DNA of 64,000 bases. Origin: Tetrahymena thermophila SB210 (Eukaryota > Ciliophora > Oligohymenophorea > Hymenostomatida > Tetrahymenidae). Under the pieces are notes generated by a model, which was not told where the DNA came from, made no database searches, and saw only the letters and a program-made list of their open reading frames with translations. Below, in pieces: positions 1 through 11,300 of the stretch. The DNA lies in contig NW_002476212.1 in the NCBI RefSeq assembly GCF_000189635.1, forward strand, positions 992,001-1,056,000, in the 5' to 3' direction. The first letter of the stretch is position 1, and each line of letters begins with the position of its first letter. A program made the translations under genes and the position numbers.

Positions 1-2520
1 GAAATTTAGTAAAGATCTCCAATTAGCTAGAAAATTGATTTCTCATCTTCTGAAATTTCTGATGAAGGGTTAAATATAAATGAGTTTGTAAAAGATCAAA
101 AATAGATAGTCCTTCCTCCCTCATTTAATCTTAGTCCAAATAAGAAAGCCTAATAATAGGAAGACTCAGAGGATGATGGAATTGTATTATTTAAAGATGA
201 AGAAAAAATAAATTAAAATGAAAGCTAAAATAAAAAAAGTTTTGAGGGTTTTAATAATGCAAGCGTAGTTGATGATTTGCTTTAATCAAAACAAAACCCT
301 AAAAATTTCTATTTTAGTGCTAAATTTATTTAAAACATCGACAAAGGCTTAAAATATGATTGTAATCGGAAGATGAGTATTGATTTATGCGATGAAATGA
401 AAAAAATTTATGATAAGTATGATAACTAAGAAGTTCGTGTTACAAGTAAAAAACACTCTTTTGAAAAAAATTTTCATTCACTGCATCATTTGAATTCTTA
501 ATATTCGAACATATAATTAGCTTCTAACACATCAATTAACTGTAATAAATAAGGCACAAATACCTTATCAAAGCAAATTATTGAAACTTAAGAACCAAAT
601 TCAGATACTCTTGAAATAATACATTATGAGCTGACCTAAAAAGATAAGCAAGGAAGTCCTAAAAATTAAAGTAATTTCAACACATAGACAAATGATGACT
701 AATACCTAACGTAGGATAGTATTATAACTTAGGTAGTAAGTAATTAGCAATCAAAAGATTCTAAAGAAGGAGACAAATTCTCTGAAGGCTAAATGGATTA
801 AATTATTGTCATTAATGATTAAAAAATTTGTGGAGGTATATTGTAGTACAACAAAAAGGTATCGTCTCCAGTTTAAAAAAAGAAATAATTGACATTCAGT
901 GCTAAAAATTAAATAAATAATTATGGAAATCTTTATGATTTAGCTTTGGAAAACAGTAATGCTGGCACCTCAAAAGAGAAAATTTAAAATTTTGAAATAA
1001 ATAATTAAGGCAACTACAACAAAATTAACAGTTTGAAGTACATCCAGCACAGCTAAAAGTAAATTATCTCTCCAATAAAGATCATTAATTAAAAAATATC
1101 TACAAATGACCTCAACAGTATTAAATTAATTAACCAGTATGATGCAAGTTGCTTGTAAAACCATCAAAATAACTACCTAATTTAATAATAGAAACCTATT
1201 TTTATTGAAGATTCTAAAAGCAGTGAAGCTTTAATGAATCCTCATTAAAGATTTATTACTGGCTCTGGTGAGGATAATTAAAATAGAAGCCATTAATTGA
1301 CAAATCAATCCTAATAAATTTAAGAATTAGACGGATCCATTTTTATTGGTGATAGTGATTAAAAGTATATTACTCCCTAGCTCGCTCCAAGCGTATCTCC
1401 TAATACACAAGAATACGATTTTTTATAGCTAAATAATTAAGATTTAAACAACAGTTCATTCTTCTTAAGAGAAAAGCTAAAGAATTAAAATATGATTTAA
1501 AACTCTGAAATATCTTCTTAAGATCATGAAATTCATAAAAATTAAGAACTCCAAGCATGCTTTGATAACCCTCATTCATTTAGAGCTACCTCAGAATTGT
1601 GCATTTAACCCTTTTAAAATAAATTAATATAATAAAACTAGCCTTACTCTCACTCTTACCACAGAGGATCGGAGCTGCTTTCCAGCTAAAAGATTATTCC
1701 AACTCACTTTGCTAAGTTCAAAAAGCCAAGCTACATTTAAAAACCAATTAATAATGGCCAGCCTGTAAAAAAACATTATTCTGAAAGACTCATCCCGATT
1801 AACGATTTTTAGTATTAGCTATAGAATAAATTTATGAAATCGAAATAAAACATTTTAAGTGTTTAAAGCAATTAAGTGAATTAAGAAAGTTTAGAGCTGA
1901 GTACTCCTTTAAGAATGAAGTGTTACACTCTTTAGGAATAATTTTCTAACCCGTATTAGAATTCGTAGTAAGATGAAATTCAAGGCTAAATCCATCAGCA
2001 AATTAAGAGAAAAGTAGCAAGAAAAAGAACAAAAAGTGAGTTTGCTGTTTAAAATAATATCTAAGAAATAAAAGTGGCTCTTAAAAATAAGCTTTGCAAC
2101 TGTCCTGATATACTAATTGTAGATGACACTTAAATGAATAGACATACACTTAGACTAATGATCTAAAGTAAGCTCCCCTTTATTATTGATGAAGCAACAA
2201 ATGGATAGGAAGCTGTTGATAAAGTAGAATAGTTAATTAATACATAAAATCATTGCCTAACATATAAAATGATATTTATGGATATAGATATGCCAAAAAT
2301 GAATGGTTATGAAGCAACTTATAAAATAAATGAGCTTTTTAAAAAGAATGACATCTTTTGTCCAATTATAGCCCATACGGCATTTGATAGAAGTGAAGTC
2401 TAAGAAGAAATGAACTAGTGTAATATGATCGATTATGCAGGAAAACCAATAAGCACAGCTATTATAGAATAACTCTTTGCAAGATATATTGATGTAGCAT
2501 CTATAACAGGTGAAAATTGA
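1..2520 (+). CDS. Response-regulator receiver domain protein (3' part; possible hybrid histidine kinase)
   Basis: The reading frame is open from base 1 to the TGA at 2518-2520 when TAA/TAG are read as Gln, so the 5' end lies outside the window. The first ~690 codons are rich in N, Q, S and K with no domain I recognise. From about 2107 the frame becomes a receiver (CheY-like) domain: an acidic start (ILIVDD), the phospho-acceptor Asp codon at 2281-2283 in FMDIDMPKMNG, a conserved Thr in the AHTAF segment near 2370-2385 and the conserved Lys in YAGKPI near 2440-2455. All key residues are present, so phosphotransfer looks possible. In ciliates such domains usually end hybrid histidine kinases; no kinase or ATPase domain is visible here, so that part would have to lie upstream. 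It could also be a stand-alone receiver protein with a long disordered N-terminus. No intron is needed inside the visible part. Confidence 0.85.
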
Positions 2521-4002
2521 TATCCATGCAAACATAAATTTAAAATTATATAAAATGACTATTAACTAACAAAATAGAAAACAAAATAAATACTAACTAC
2601 TTCACTACCTTTTTATAAAATCTCTAAATTAAAATGTTTAAAAATAAAAATAATTAACTAAAAATAGAGAAACAAACAGACCTTCTTTCTATTAAAATTT
2701 ATTTAAAACCTCTAACTAAATTGATACTATTTTTCTTATTAAATTATAAATTAATTTTATAATATTCAATTTTTTATATTTATTCTACGATTTTATTTCT
2801 TTTATATTTGAGTTTGTAAAAAATTATTTATTTATTTGTTTATTTGAGTATTTTAGATAATTTATTTCCTAAATGAGACAATTCTTATATTAAATCTTTA
2901 AAGTATTTTTACATTAAAGCAAATTTAAATTAAAAATATTTATTTAAATTTCAAATAAAGAAATTATGTGATTAAATTAAATTTTTTCTAAATAAATGAT
3001 AAAAAATAAATTTTAATTCTAAGTAATTACATTAGTTTAATTTTATTTAATTGTTTTCTATCTTTATAATTAATTTTCATTAAATTTTATATTTTATTAT
3101 TTATTCATCTTTAATCTTTATTTTGATTAATCTTTATTACTAAAAATTCATTGGTAATTTAATTTTTTTTATTGAAATATATTTACATTTATTAATTAAT
3201 TTATTTTGTCAAATTAAAAATGTATTTAATCAAGTTTATTGTAAATAAAAAAATAAATATTTTTATAAATATTGTCATTAAATTAAGAGTAAATTAAATC
3301 AATAATTTTTAAAGGTAGCTTTACAATTTACTTACAAATTTAAAAGTCAAAATTCCAAAATCTTCATCATAAAATTTATTTATTTAAATAGAATAGAATA
3401 TTTTAATTTTCAACTTTATAAAAAATAAAGTCAATTAGAACTACTGGATTAAGAGTTTATTATAAAGACATTCGGAACTTCTATTATTTCAAAAATATGT
3501 AACGAATAATAGAAAATTCAATAATGTTATGAAAATTATATTTACTTCTCCCAAATTATATTTAATTAAATATAATAATTGTTAATATTTTTGTTATATT
3601 TTTATTTAGTGAGAATGTATATCTATCTTTTTAAGCATTAAACACACTATATATTTTATTTAATGTGGTATTATAATTAAATTGAAAATTTTTGGTTAAG
3701 TAGTCTAAGGTTTTTTAATGTTGTATTAGAAAATAAATTAATAAAAGTATAAATAATTATTAAACAATATTTGAATATTAAAATTAAAAAACTTTAATTT
3801 TAATGTTTTTGAAGATATATTTATTTTATTAAATATTTTATAAATATATAAAATATAATTTTAGCTCATTTAAATTTTAGAATTTTTTTTTGTTTTTCTA
3901 CAATATCATAAACAAAGCATTTTATTTAATTATTTTTTTAAATTAAAAATTACATTTTATCTTTATTAGCTTTTTTTTTATTAATTATAATGACAAAAAC
4001 AG

Positions 4003-4230
4003 ATGCAAATTTATGATATCAATTTAATACTTCCACATAGTGAAATTCAGAGGTTAATTGAAATTAAAATTAAAAAATTTACCTTAAATCTAAACAAAAG
4101 ATAAATAATAATTTTCATTTAAGCAAACAAAGTACTTGATGATAATGAAATCACTGGAATTTAATGGCCACTTTAAAGGGCAGATATCAGCCCAATAGAA
4201 TTTGTGCTGACTTAAAAGACGAAATGAAAG
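4003..4230 (+). mobile_element. Degenerate Tc1/mariner-type (DDE) transposase fragment
   Basis: A frame read with the ciliate code from ATG 4003 contains QWPLQRADISPIE (codons at about 4162-4200). This has the spacing of the Tc1/mariner third-catalytic-residue motif WPxQSPDLNPIE: W, P, Q, D, P, I and E all sit at the expected positions. Just upstream, FIQANK resembles the FxQDNAP motif that carries the second catalytic Asp, but Asp is replaced by Ala and the distance to the Glu is about 25 residues instead of the usual 34. The frame ends at a TGA soon after, and no N-terminal helix-turn-helix part or terminal inverted repeats are visible. It is a short, non-functional remnant of a plain DNA transposon. 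The identification rests on one motif, so chance resemblance cannot be excluded. Confidence 0.4.
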
Positions 4231-4470
4231 GTACTGACTATTAATTAAGGATGATTTGCTTATAAAATAAAAGGTATCAATATTTTTTAATCTTAAATAA
4301 GATAAAGATTTTTCTGGAGAGATTTTAAGATTTATTAATTTAAAAAATTAATTAAATTATAGAAAAGAAAGAATAATTAATTAATTTTTCATTTTTCATT
4401 TATATTTTGATAGTAAAACAAAAATAAATAACTTTTATACAAATTATAATGAGTGATAATATATTATAAT

Positions 4471-4821
4471 CTACGTATCTGAGTTAAAAAACTAATTTTA
4501 CCCTTTTAATTAAATTTTTTGTGGTAGATAGATAGTTATTTTACAAACTGAAAATAAAATTATCTTATCATTTAATTAATTTTCTTTCATAAGTGTTGAG
4601 GAAGCTTTACTTAGTCAACTTTTTTTATAAAATTTAATTTTCTATAATCAGCTATATATGAACTGTAAACACTAATTTTGATGGTTATTTAATCTCTTAA
4701 AATTACTCCAAATTAATATGTATATCTGAGTTAAAAAAACTAAATTTGTCCTTTTAATTAAATTATTTCTGGTAGGTAGTTATTTTACAAGCTAGCTGAA
4801 CATAAAATTATCTTATCATTC
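4471..4821. repeat. Direct repeat, two ~100 bp copies
   Basis: The segment at about 4471-4573 (starting ctacgtatctgagttaaaaa) recurs at about 4718-4821 (starting atgtatatctgagttaaaaa). Both continue through a cctttTAATTAAATT block, a ggtaga/ggtag-tagttattttacaa block and an AAAATTATCTTATCATT end. The copies differ by small substitutions and a few indels. Neither copy is coding. They lie just downstream of the transposase remnant, so they may be part of the same decayed element, but no terminal structure proves that. Confidence 0.6.
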
Positions 4822-5805
4822 GTATCTTTCGATTTATTTATTTATCTTTTCCAAAAAAAATTGTACTTTATTAGGTGCTAAATTTATAAATTTAACATGA
4901 ATTCAATTTTTTATTAATATTATTCATTTTTTTTAATAATAGAATTTTAAGAGTTTACAAAATTTATCATTTCTCAGAGATTAAAAGGCATGGAAGACTC
5001 TTTAAAACAGCTAAGAATAAAAAATATATCAAAATTACTTAAATAAAATATTTTTAAAAAAATATAAAATTGCTGACTCAAGCATACAATTTTTGCTCAA
5101 CTTTACAAAGTAATAAGTAAAAGTAAATTCTCTCAAAAATAAAAATTTTGCAGAAAAGTTAAATTAATTGAAAAATAATATTTTTCTTGATTTTAACATA
5201 GTTTTTGATCATTTTTTAAAATTATAAATAAAAGTAATCTCAAAAAATAGAAGTAGATAATCTGTTTAATTTCAAAGCTTTTGATTTTATAATATAAAAC
5301 AGTTCAGATTAGTATTTCACATATCTTGTGTCCTATACATCTAAATTTTCTTAAGCTGCCTATTGATATTGTAGAAGTAGGACTAAAAGATAATTGTAAA
5401 TTACTTTTTTTCTTGTTTAGTATTCAAATTACCTTCATTTTTTTATTAGAATATTTTTTAATATTTTCAGTGAGATCACTTTTATAAATAGTAAAATAAT
5501 AATTTTGTTTTTAATAAATTATAAAATAAATAAAGCTAAAAAATTTGCCTCACCAATAAATTACTTCTCAAAGTTTGAAAATTGAGATTTTTAAAAACTC
5601 TAGAAAATTATAGTCAGTTTTACACTTTTTAAATCATTTCAATTATAATTCAAATAAATTAAAAATAAAATATTCACTTCATAATAAATAAGAAGTTTTT
5701 ACTTAAAGATTGTTCAATTTTATTATATAATACTAAAACACTTGACATGCAATGAATCACACATATTATACTAAGTAGTGATTAAGAAATATTTAATTAT
5801 TTTTT

Positions 5806-6225
5806 TCAGCCAAGAAATTCTATTTGCACATTCTCTAGGAAACTATCGCAGTTATTGATACCTAAAGCTTGAGCAGCTTTTTTGTGAATATCAATCTTAG
5901 GATGGCTAGGGCCACCAGCGCCAACATCTCCCTTAGTAGCAACAACAGATCTACCTTTGTAAGTTATTTTAAGCTTGTAGCCAAAAGGAAGTCCTCCGAG
6001 AGCCTTGAAGTCCTTATTCTTGGGGTTCACAGAGAGTTCAGCATAGTTATTACCAGCATAGAGATTATTATCTCTCATGCCAGTTTGGTCTGTAAAGCAG
6101 GAAGCTAGGACGGTTTAAGTGTTACCAGTACCTTTTAATGATAAAAGGTTGTTGGTGAATTCGGTTAAAGAGCTTGCAGTACAAATGACTGCGCAAGCAA
6201 TTAAAAGGATTGCAATTTTTCTCAT
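5806..6225 (-). CDS. Small secreted protein with double-psi beta-barrel (RlpA/expansin-like) fold
   Basis: A single-exon frame of 139 residues runs from ATG (complement 6223-6225) to TGA (5806-5808). The N-terminus (MRKIAILLIACAVICTASS) is a clear signal peptide. The mature part from about residue 60 (YAELSVNP...) to the end contains GYKLKITYKGRSVVATKGD, then a GAGGP turn, then the IDIHKKAAQALGI segment. This order (beta strand, G/D turn, hydrophobic 'IDL-s-AA-LG' helix) is the core pattern of small double-psi beta-barrel domains of the RlpA, expansin and endoglucanase-45 type. Two Cys (residues 43 and 126) could form a disulfide. By family analogy it may bind or loosen bacterial or plant wall polymers, but no catalytic function is assured. 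One internal TAG/TAA-type Gln codon supports the ciliate code. Gene boundaries are firm; the fold assignment is moderate. Confidence 0.6.
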
Positions 6226-8211
6226 TATTTACTTTAATCTTCAATTTTTTTTTTTAATTATTTTATAATCAATTCAACTAGGCAGGCTTAGGAATTTATA
6301 TTCACAAAGCACAAACTAAAATTTATTAGAGTCTTATGTTTGAATTAAATTTTTTAAATTACACAAATTCGGATATAGAAGTAATGAGAAATTTGCATAT
6401 TGAAATAGGACCAATAATAATCAATACATCTCCTTTGTAATAAATTAAAGTTGTTGGTTATAAACCTTTCTGCCTATTATTAATTTTAAATTATTACAAA
6501 TTTTCCACCAAATAAATCTTACTCACAATAATTTACACAATTTTAAGTGAACCATTTCTTTTTGTAATTGAATATAAATAAAAATATGAAGAAAAAGATT
6601 TATAAAGAATTAAAAGACAAACAAACAAAAAATAAAAGAGTGTAAATAAAATTATTTCACATGTAAGTTAACATAAATCACATATAACTTGGAAATTTTT
6701 AATCAACAAAATTAAGGAAATTAGATATAAAATAATAACAATTGACAGACTCGCTTAATTGAATTAATTTACAATTAAAATCTACTAATAAATGTAAGTA
6801 TAATTGAATTTATATCTGCAAATTAAAACTTAAACGTTTTGGTCAAAATAAATACAACTTTTTATAAAATCTATTACACATTTTTTTAATAAAACTTAAT
6901 TTTTTAATAAATTTTATTTAGCTCCTATTAATTGCAATAAGAATTTAAATGAATTAAATGTCATTTGAATTAAATAAAGATATAAAACCAGTTTATTTTA
7001 ATAATTGGATTTTATTATTTAAATGTTTGTAATGCCAAATCTAGATATTTTTAGTTTTGCTTTGGTTATAGTTTTTTCTACTAAATAATGTAGGCATATT
7101 TGATTTATATCTGTAAATTAAATATAAACTTATTAGTCAAAATAATTCTTATCATTTATATAATTAATTAGTTCTTATAAAACTAAATTACATCATATAT
7201 TAAAAAATGAATTTTAGTTTCTCTACATATTACAAAATCAACAAATAAAAATAAAAGCTTCAAGATATATTACTCTTTCTTTAGTTATAGTTTATTCTAC
7301 TAAAAAAATATAATAATCAAGCATATTACACTTTATAATTGTAAATTAAAATATAAGCTTTTTTATAGTAATAATTATAATTATTTCTAAAATCAATAAG
7401 ATCTTATTAGTATTTAATATTCTATATATATCTTTCTTTTTAATAAATACTAATGCAAGTTTATTAAACAAATTGTGTAAGATAATAATAATGTAATTTA
7501 TCTTGATTTCAATAGTTAATTAAATAAAATACCTCAGCAAACAAGTGTAATAAATTAGCTACATAACATAAATTATTCAGCAAATAAATAAATAAAATTT
7601 AAATATATAATGATTTAAAAAATAGATAGAAATTTAATTTTTCATTTAGCTCTTCATGTTTCTTTTAGAATCGATTATTATAATACAATATTTTAAATTC
7701 TACTTTTAATAAAAAGTAAGTTTAAATGAGTAATTCTATATTTAAATGAAAAAAAAAATAATAAAACCATTGATTTCCACTTTAAGAGTTTGGCTTTATC
7801 TAGAGTTTTAAAACAAAAAAATACAAATAAACTCTTCAAAATATTTTAATTTTTTGTTGTTAATTTTTTCTTAAATTATTTTTTTTTACATATTTGAAAG
7901 ACTTTTAAACATTTTATTTCATTAAATATTTGAATAAACACACATTTAAAATTACATTTTGCTTATTTATTATTTTTAAGAATGATTTGAATTTTATTTT
8001 TTAACATTAGGGTAGATTAAATTTTGTAAGATAACAATAATGTAATGTAATTTAATTTATTATTGATTTTGATTAAAAACTAGAAAATATTTAATAAAAT
8101 TAAATTACCTTAATAAACACGAATAAATTAGCTATGTAACATAAATTTATTTAACAAATAAAGCAAAATCAAAAGGCTTTATTGTTTAGAGGATAGATAA
8201 ATTTTTTATTT
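6226..8211. other. AT-rich intergenic region with interspersed repeats
   Basis: About 2 kb between two minus-strand genes. It holds a three-copy ~75 bp repeat (6781-7360) and one copy of a ~190 bp direct repeat whose second copy abuts the 3' end of the next gene. I see no coding frame. Confidence 0.6.
6781..7360. repeat. Interspersed ~75 bp repeat, three diverged copies
   Basis: Copies at about 6781-6853, 7078-7148 and 7284-7360 share the order: tctactaa, an ATGTAgg/aagtA block, a TTTATATCTGyAAATTAAA block and AAACttattaGTCAAAATAA. The third copy is the most diverged. Copies two and three also share an upstream ttrgttatagttt extension. Spacing between copies is about 230-300 bp. No coding potential is seen; origin unknown. 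Confidence 0.5.
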
Positions 8212-8236
8212 TCACTTTTCTTCCTTTTAGAAAGTA
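7471..8236. repeat. Direct repeat, two ~190 bp copies flanking 3' end of the poly(A) polymerase gene
   Basis: Copy 1 (about 7471-7660) and copy 2 (about 8021-8236) share aattgtgtaagataayaataatgtaat, a TTGATT block, AAATACCT/AAATTACCT, AATAAATTAGCTA, TAACATAAATT and an ATAGATAgAAATTTaaTTTTtCAtTT end. Copy 2 runs into the last codons of the Trf4-like gene (TGA at 8212-8214), so copy 1 may be an old duplicate of that gene's 3' end and 3' UTR. Confidence 0.55.
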
Positions 8237-10153
8237 AATGTTGAGTTAGATGGATTGACTAAATATTTAAGAGTGCTTTCGCCTTATTTGAAGTTATAAT
8301 TAGTAAAGAATTAGAATCTATTTTTGAATAGTGGGAAAACTTATTCTTTGATTTTGAAAGATGAATTTCCAATATCGTGAGTAGGATCCTAGGGGCTAAG
8401 TAAGCTAAATCTTTTATCTTTAATATCCTTTTCGACAATTGCACCTAAATATATATTTTAAGTAAAAATTAATTAACAATCATGTAAATTTTGAATTGTG
8501 CTTCACCTCCTTCATGCATGATAATTCTTTTATTGTCAACATCAAAAAATCCATAAAATTTAAACATTTTTAATAAATATTCTCCTAAGGTAATATTTTG
8601 TATTTCTTAAACTCTATTTTCCTTTTCATATTGTCTGCGAAGATCCCTTAAAAATGCAAGAATCATACAGAAAAGCAGAAAACTTCCAATACCACCTGAA
8701 TATGTTTCATGCAAGTCTCTTTATCTGAGAATGCATTTCATTACCATAATCAGGTATTTCATTTCAGGATAGAGTTCTAAGCCTTTTTTAACTTCTGATA
8801 ATTATTTAACACCATCTTCTTTGTTAAAAGAAATATCAAAATTGATTTAAGTTTCCTTCTCAACAAATTTGATAATAGGCACCTTAGCATTAGTAACTAA
8901 ATTTATATTTTCATAAATATCATCACAATTCATTATTTTATCAGCTACTTTTTTATACAGAGATTTGTTCTGTATATCATCTTTCACAATAACCTTTCAT
9001 ATTATTATAAAAAATAATTTCATTAGTTATAAATCAATTACAATCACATTCAAATTATTTTTAAATTTTAATTAATGTTCATATTATTTGTAATCACTAA
9101 ATATTTTCTAGACGACAAATTAATTCAATATAATTAATTGGAGGTGAATTATTTTAAACTTAAAATATATTTTAAAATTTACCATATCTATATCTGAGTT
9201 AGGTAGATATAATTCAGTGCTGAAAGAACCAAAGGTTTTAACTTCACATCCAGGAACTGCATCTAACAAAATTTTTTTGAGCCTATATTTAAAATAGGAT
9301 AAAATTTTTTAATTAAATTGGATTAGATTGATTATTTAATAAGCACATATGATTTTTGTTTTTTTGTTTATTTATTTACTTTCTTCTACTTTAAGCAAAT
9401 TATTTTTAATTAATATCATACACAGTTTAAAATTTTAAGATTTTATACTATTAAGTAATAAGAATTGATAGTAGGCTAAAAAAAGGATTTATTTTCCAAC
9501 TAACAAAATAATACAAATATACAGTCACTTTTTACCTTTCCATTGACTTTAATCTTATTTCATGCTCTTGTTTGGTAGGTGATAAATAATCAGTAAGCTC
9601 AATAATTTCATTATGTAATCTCAAAAGAGGATTTTTAATACGCAGAGTTCTAAGAGAAGCCCAGGGTGCTACCTTTTATTCATCTGCTTGCTTTCCAATA
9701 ATTGGTTCTATATTTAAATCACCTTCTTCGGCTTCCTTTTTATCTAATTTTTCCTCAAACTATAAAAAGTCATCTATTTCTACAGGTTTATTTTAGTATT
9801 GCTATTTATTTTCTTCAAGGTTTATAAAAACTATCTATTCGCCTATTTTCTCTGCTAAAACACCATCTTGTTAATTTACATCTTAATTATTATTATAATC
9901 TCCCTAAATATCATCTGATATCTTTATTTTTTTTTAAGTTTAATCCTCAATCTTGAATGAATTATCTGCGCTTTACATTATTTCTTTACTTAAATCGCCT
10001 TATTCTTATTCTAAATCTCTATCTTTCATTTTTCTCTTTTAAGACCCTTAATAATTATATTTATCATATCAGCTAAAATAATATTAATCTATAAATTATT
10101 TTACCACTTGTGAGATCTAAGTCTTTCAAAATTTTATCCATTTTATCTGACAT
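8212..10153 (-). CDS. Trf4/PAPD5-type non-canonical poly(A) polymerase
   Basis: Spliced model (minus strand): 10153-10105, 10046-9536, 9282-9183, 8993-8507, 8444-8212; 459 residues. Exon 1 to 2 is the least certain junction (acceptor AAG). The first ~125 residues are Q/D/E-rich. PW...NPLLRLHNEIIELTDYL starts the Trf4/5 homology at about residue 125. The nucleotidyltransferase motif GSFSTELYLPNSDIDM (205-220) supplies G-S and two catalytic Asp (217, 219), and the third Asp lies in INFDISFN (273). The central domain contains YSGGIGSFLL, and the PAP-associated region ends with EGGAIV and SLLSPQDPTHDIGNSSF, typical of this family. Enzymes of this class add short oligo(A) tails to nuclear RNAs in TRAMP-like complexes and send them to the exosome. 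All catalytic residues are present, so the protein should be active. A TUT/Cid1-type uridylyltransferase is less likely given the Trf4-like C-terminus. Confidence 0.88.
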
Positions 10154-11300
10154 TTTTAGTTGCCTTAATTCTATTAAATCAAACAAATATATTTTTTGAT
10201 AATTTAAAGCAAAATTAATGATACCTAAAATTGAATTTATAACAAATCTTTCAAACTAATTTAAGTGGGAAATATTTACTTATAAGAAATTCTTCTCAAA
10301 TTTATAAAAATTTGTTAATTAATTAAATATATAAAAATATATTAAATTCAAGTTTTTAAAAAGAGCGCCTTAAAAAAGGGATAATTGATTAGATTTTATT
10401 CAATTTTATATCTAATATATTCAGTAAATGTTTTTAAAAATTTTAAATCAATATAATAGCTTTTTTTACTCTTCTTTTTACTTTAAAAAAGTTTAATTTA
10501 TGAATTCATTTTATTTTACTTTAATATATTTTTCAGAATTTTACTTGAGAATGCTTTTTATTTTTTGAAATTGCTCAAAAAAATATGCTTAAATAAAAAC
10601 GTTTGAATGAAAACACTTTAAATAAAATCTAACAAATTTGTTATTTTATTTTCCTTTTATTATAAAGCATTTTACATAAAATTAAACATTTTTTTCTTAA
10701 ACCAAAATGTTTTAATTTTAAATTTTATTTTTGTGATTGATAAAAATAAAAATTTTATCACTTAAGGTTTATAAAATTAGTATTACAAAATAATTAAAAA
10801 AGTATTATTTATTTATTTATTTAAATAAGAGCATTAAAGGTATTAAAAAAAAATAAAATATTATATCAACTTATCATACTATTAAATAATATAATTATAC
10901 AAAATCATAAATATAATTTTTATGAATAACAAAGTTTATTTGAAATTTGTTCATATTTCACAAAATACTTACAATTAGTTAGTTAATTAATATTTAAAAA
11001 GAATAAATATAATTTACTACTTTTGGTAATTCATATAGAATAAGCTATTTCAAGTTAGTATATATCTAGCCTAAATCTTATTTCTAAGAGATTCATTTTC
11101 ATAATGTATATTTTAAAATAGTTAATAATAAGTAAAGTTTATTTATATTTAAATATAATTATTAAGAGTAATGAATAAGTAAAGATAAAAAAAAGGATAA
11201 AATATTATATCTTACTAATGTAGTATAAAAAAATCAAACAAATTCTAAAAAAATTAATTAATTTTTTATTTTTATCGAAATTAAAGTTTTTTTAATGTTT
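10154..11300. other. AT-rich intergenic region
   Basis: About 1.1 kb of AT-rich sequence between the 5' end of the poly(A) polymerase gene and the 3' end of the chitinase-like gene. I see no gene, RNA or repeat that I can support. Confidence 0.6.

Larger units (their letters stand above)
2521..5805. other. AT-rich intergenic region
   Basis: About 3.3 kb of very AT-rich sequence with many homopolymer runs. Apart from the transposase remnant near 4.0-4.2 kb and the ~100 bp direct repeat at 4.47/4.72 kb, listed separately, I see no gene. A 28-codon frame at 4990-5076 and a short codon-like stretch near 5340-5400 are too small to call. Confidence 0.6.

Noticed and set aside
8259-8444. 61-codon frame within the last exon of the poly(A) polymerase
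   Set aside because: It is the wrong frame; the spliced frame gives the conserved SLLSPQDPTHDIGNSSF segment.
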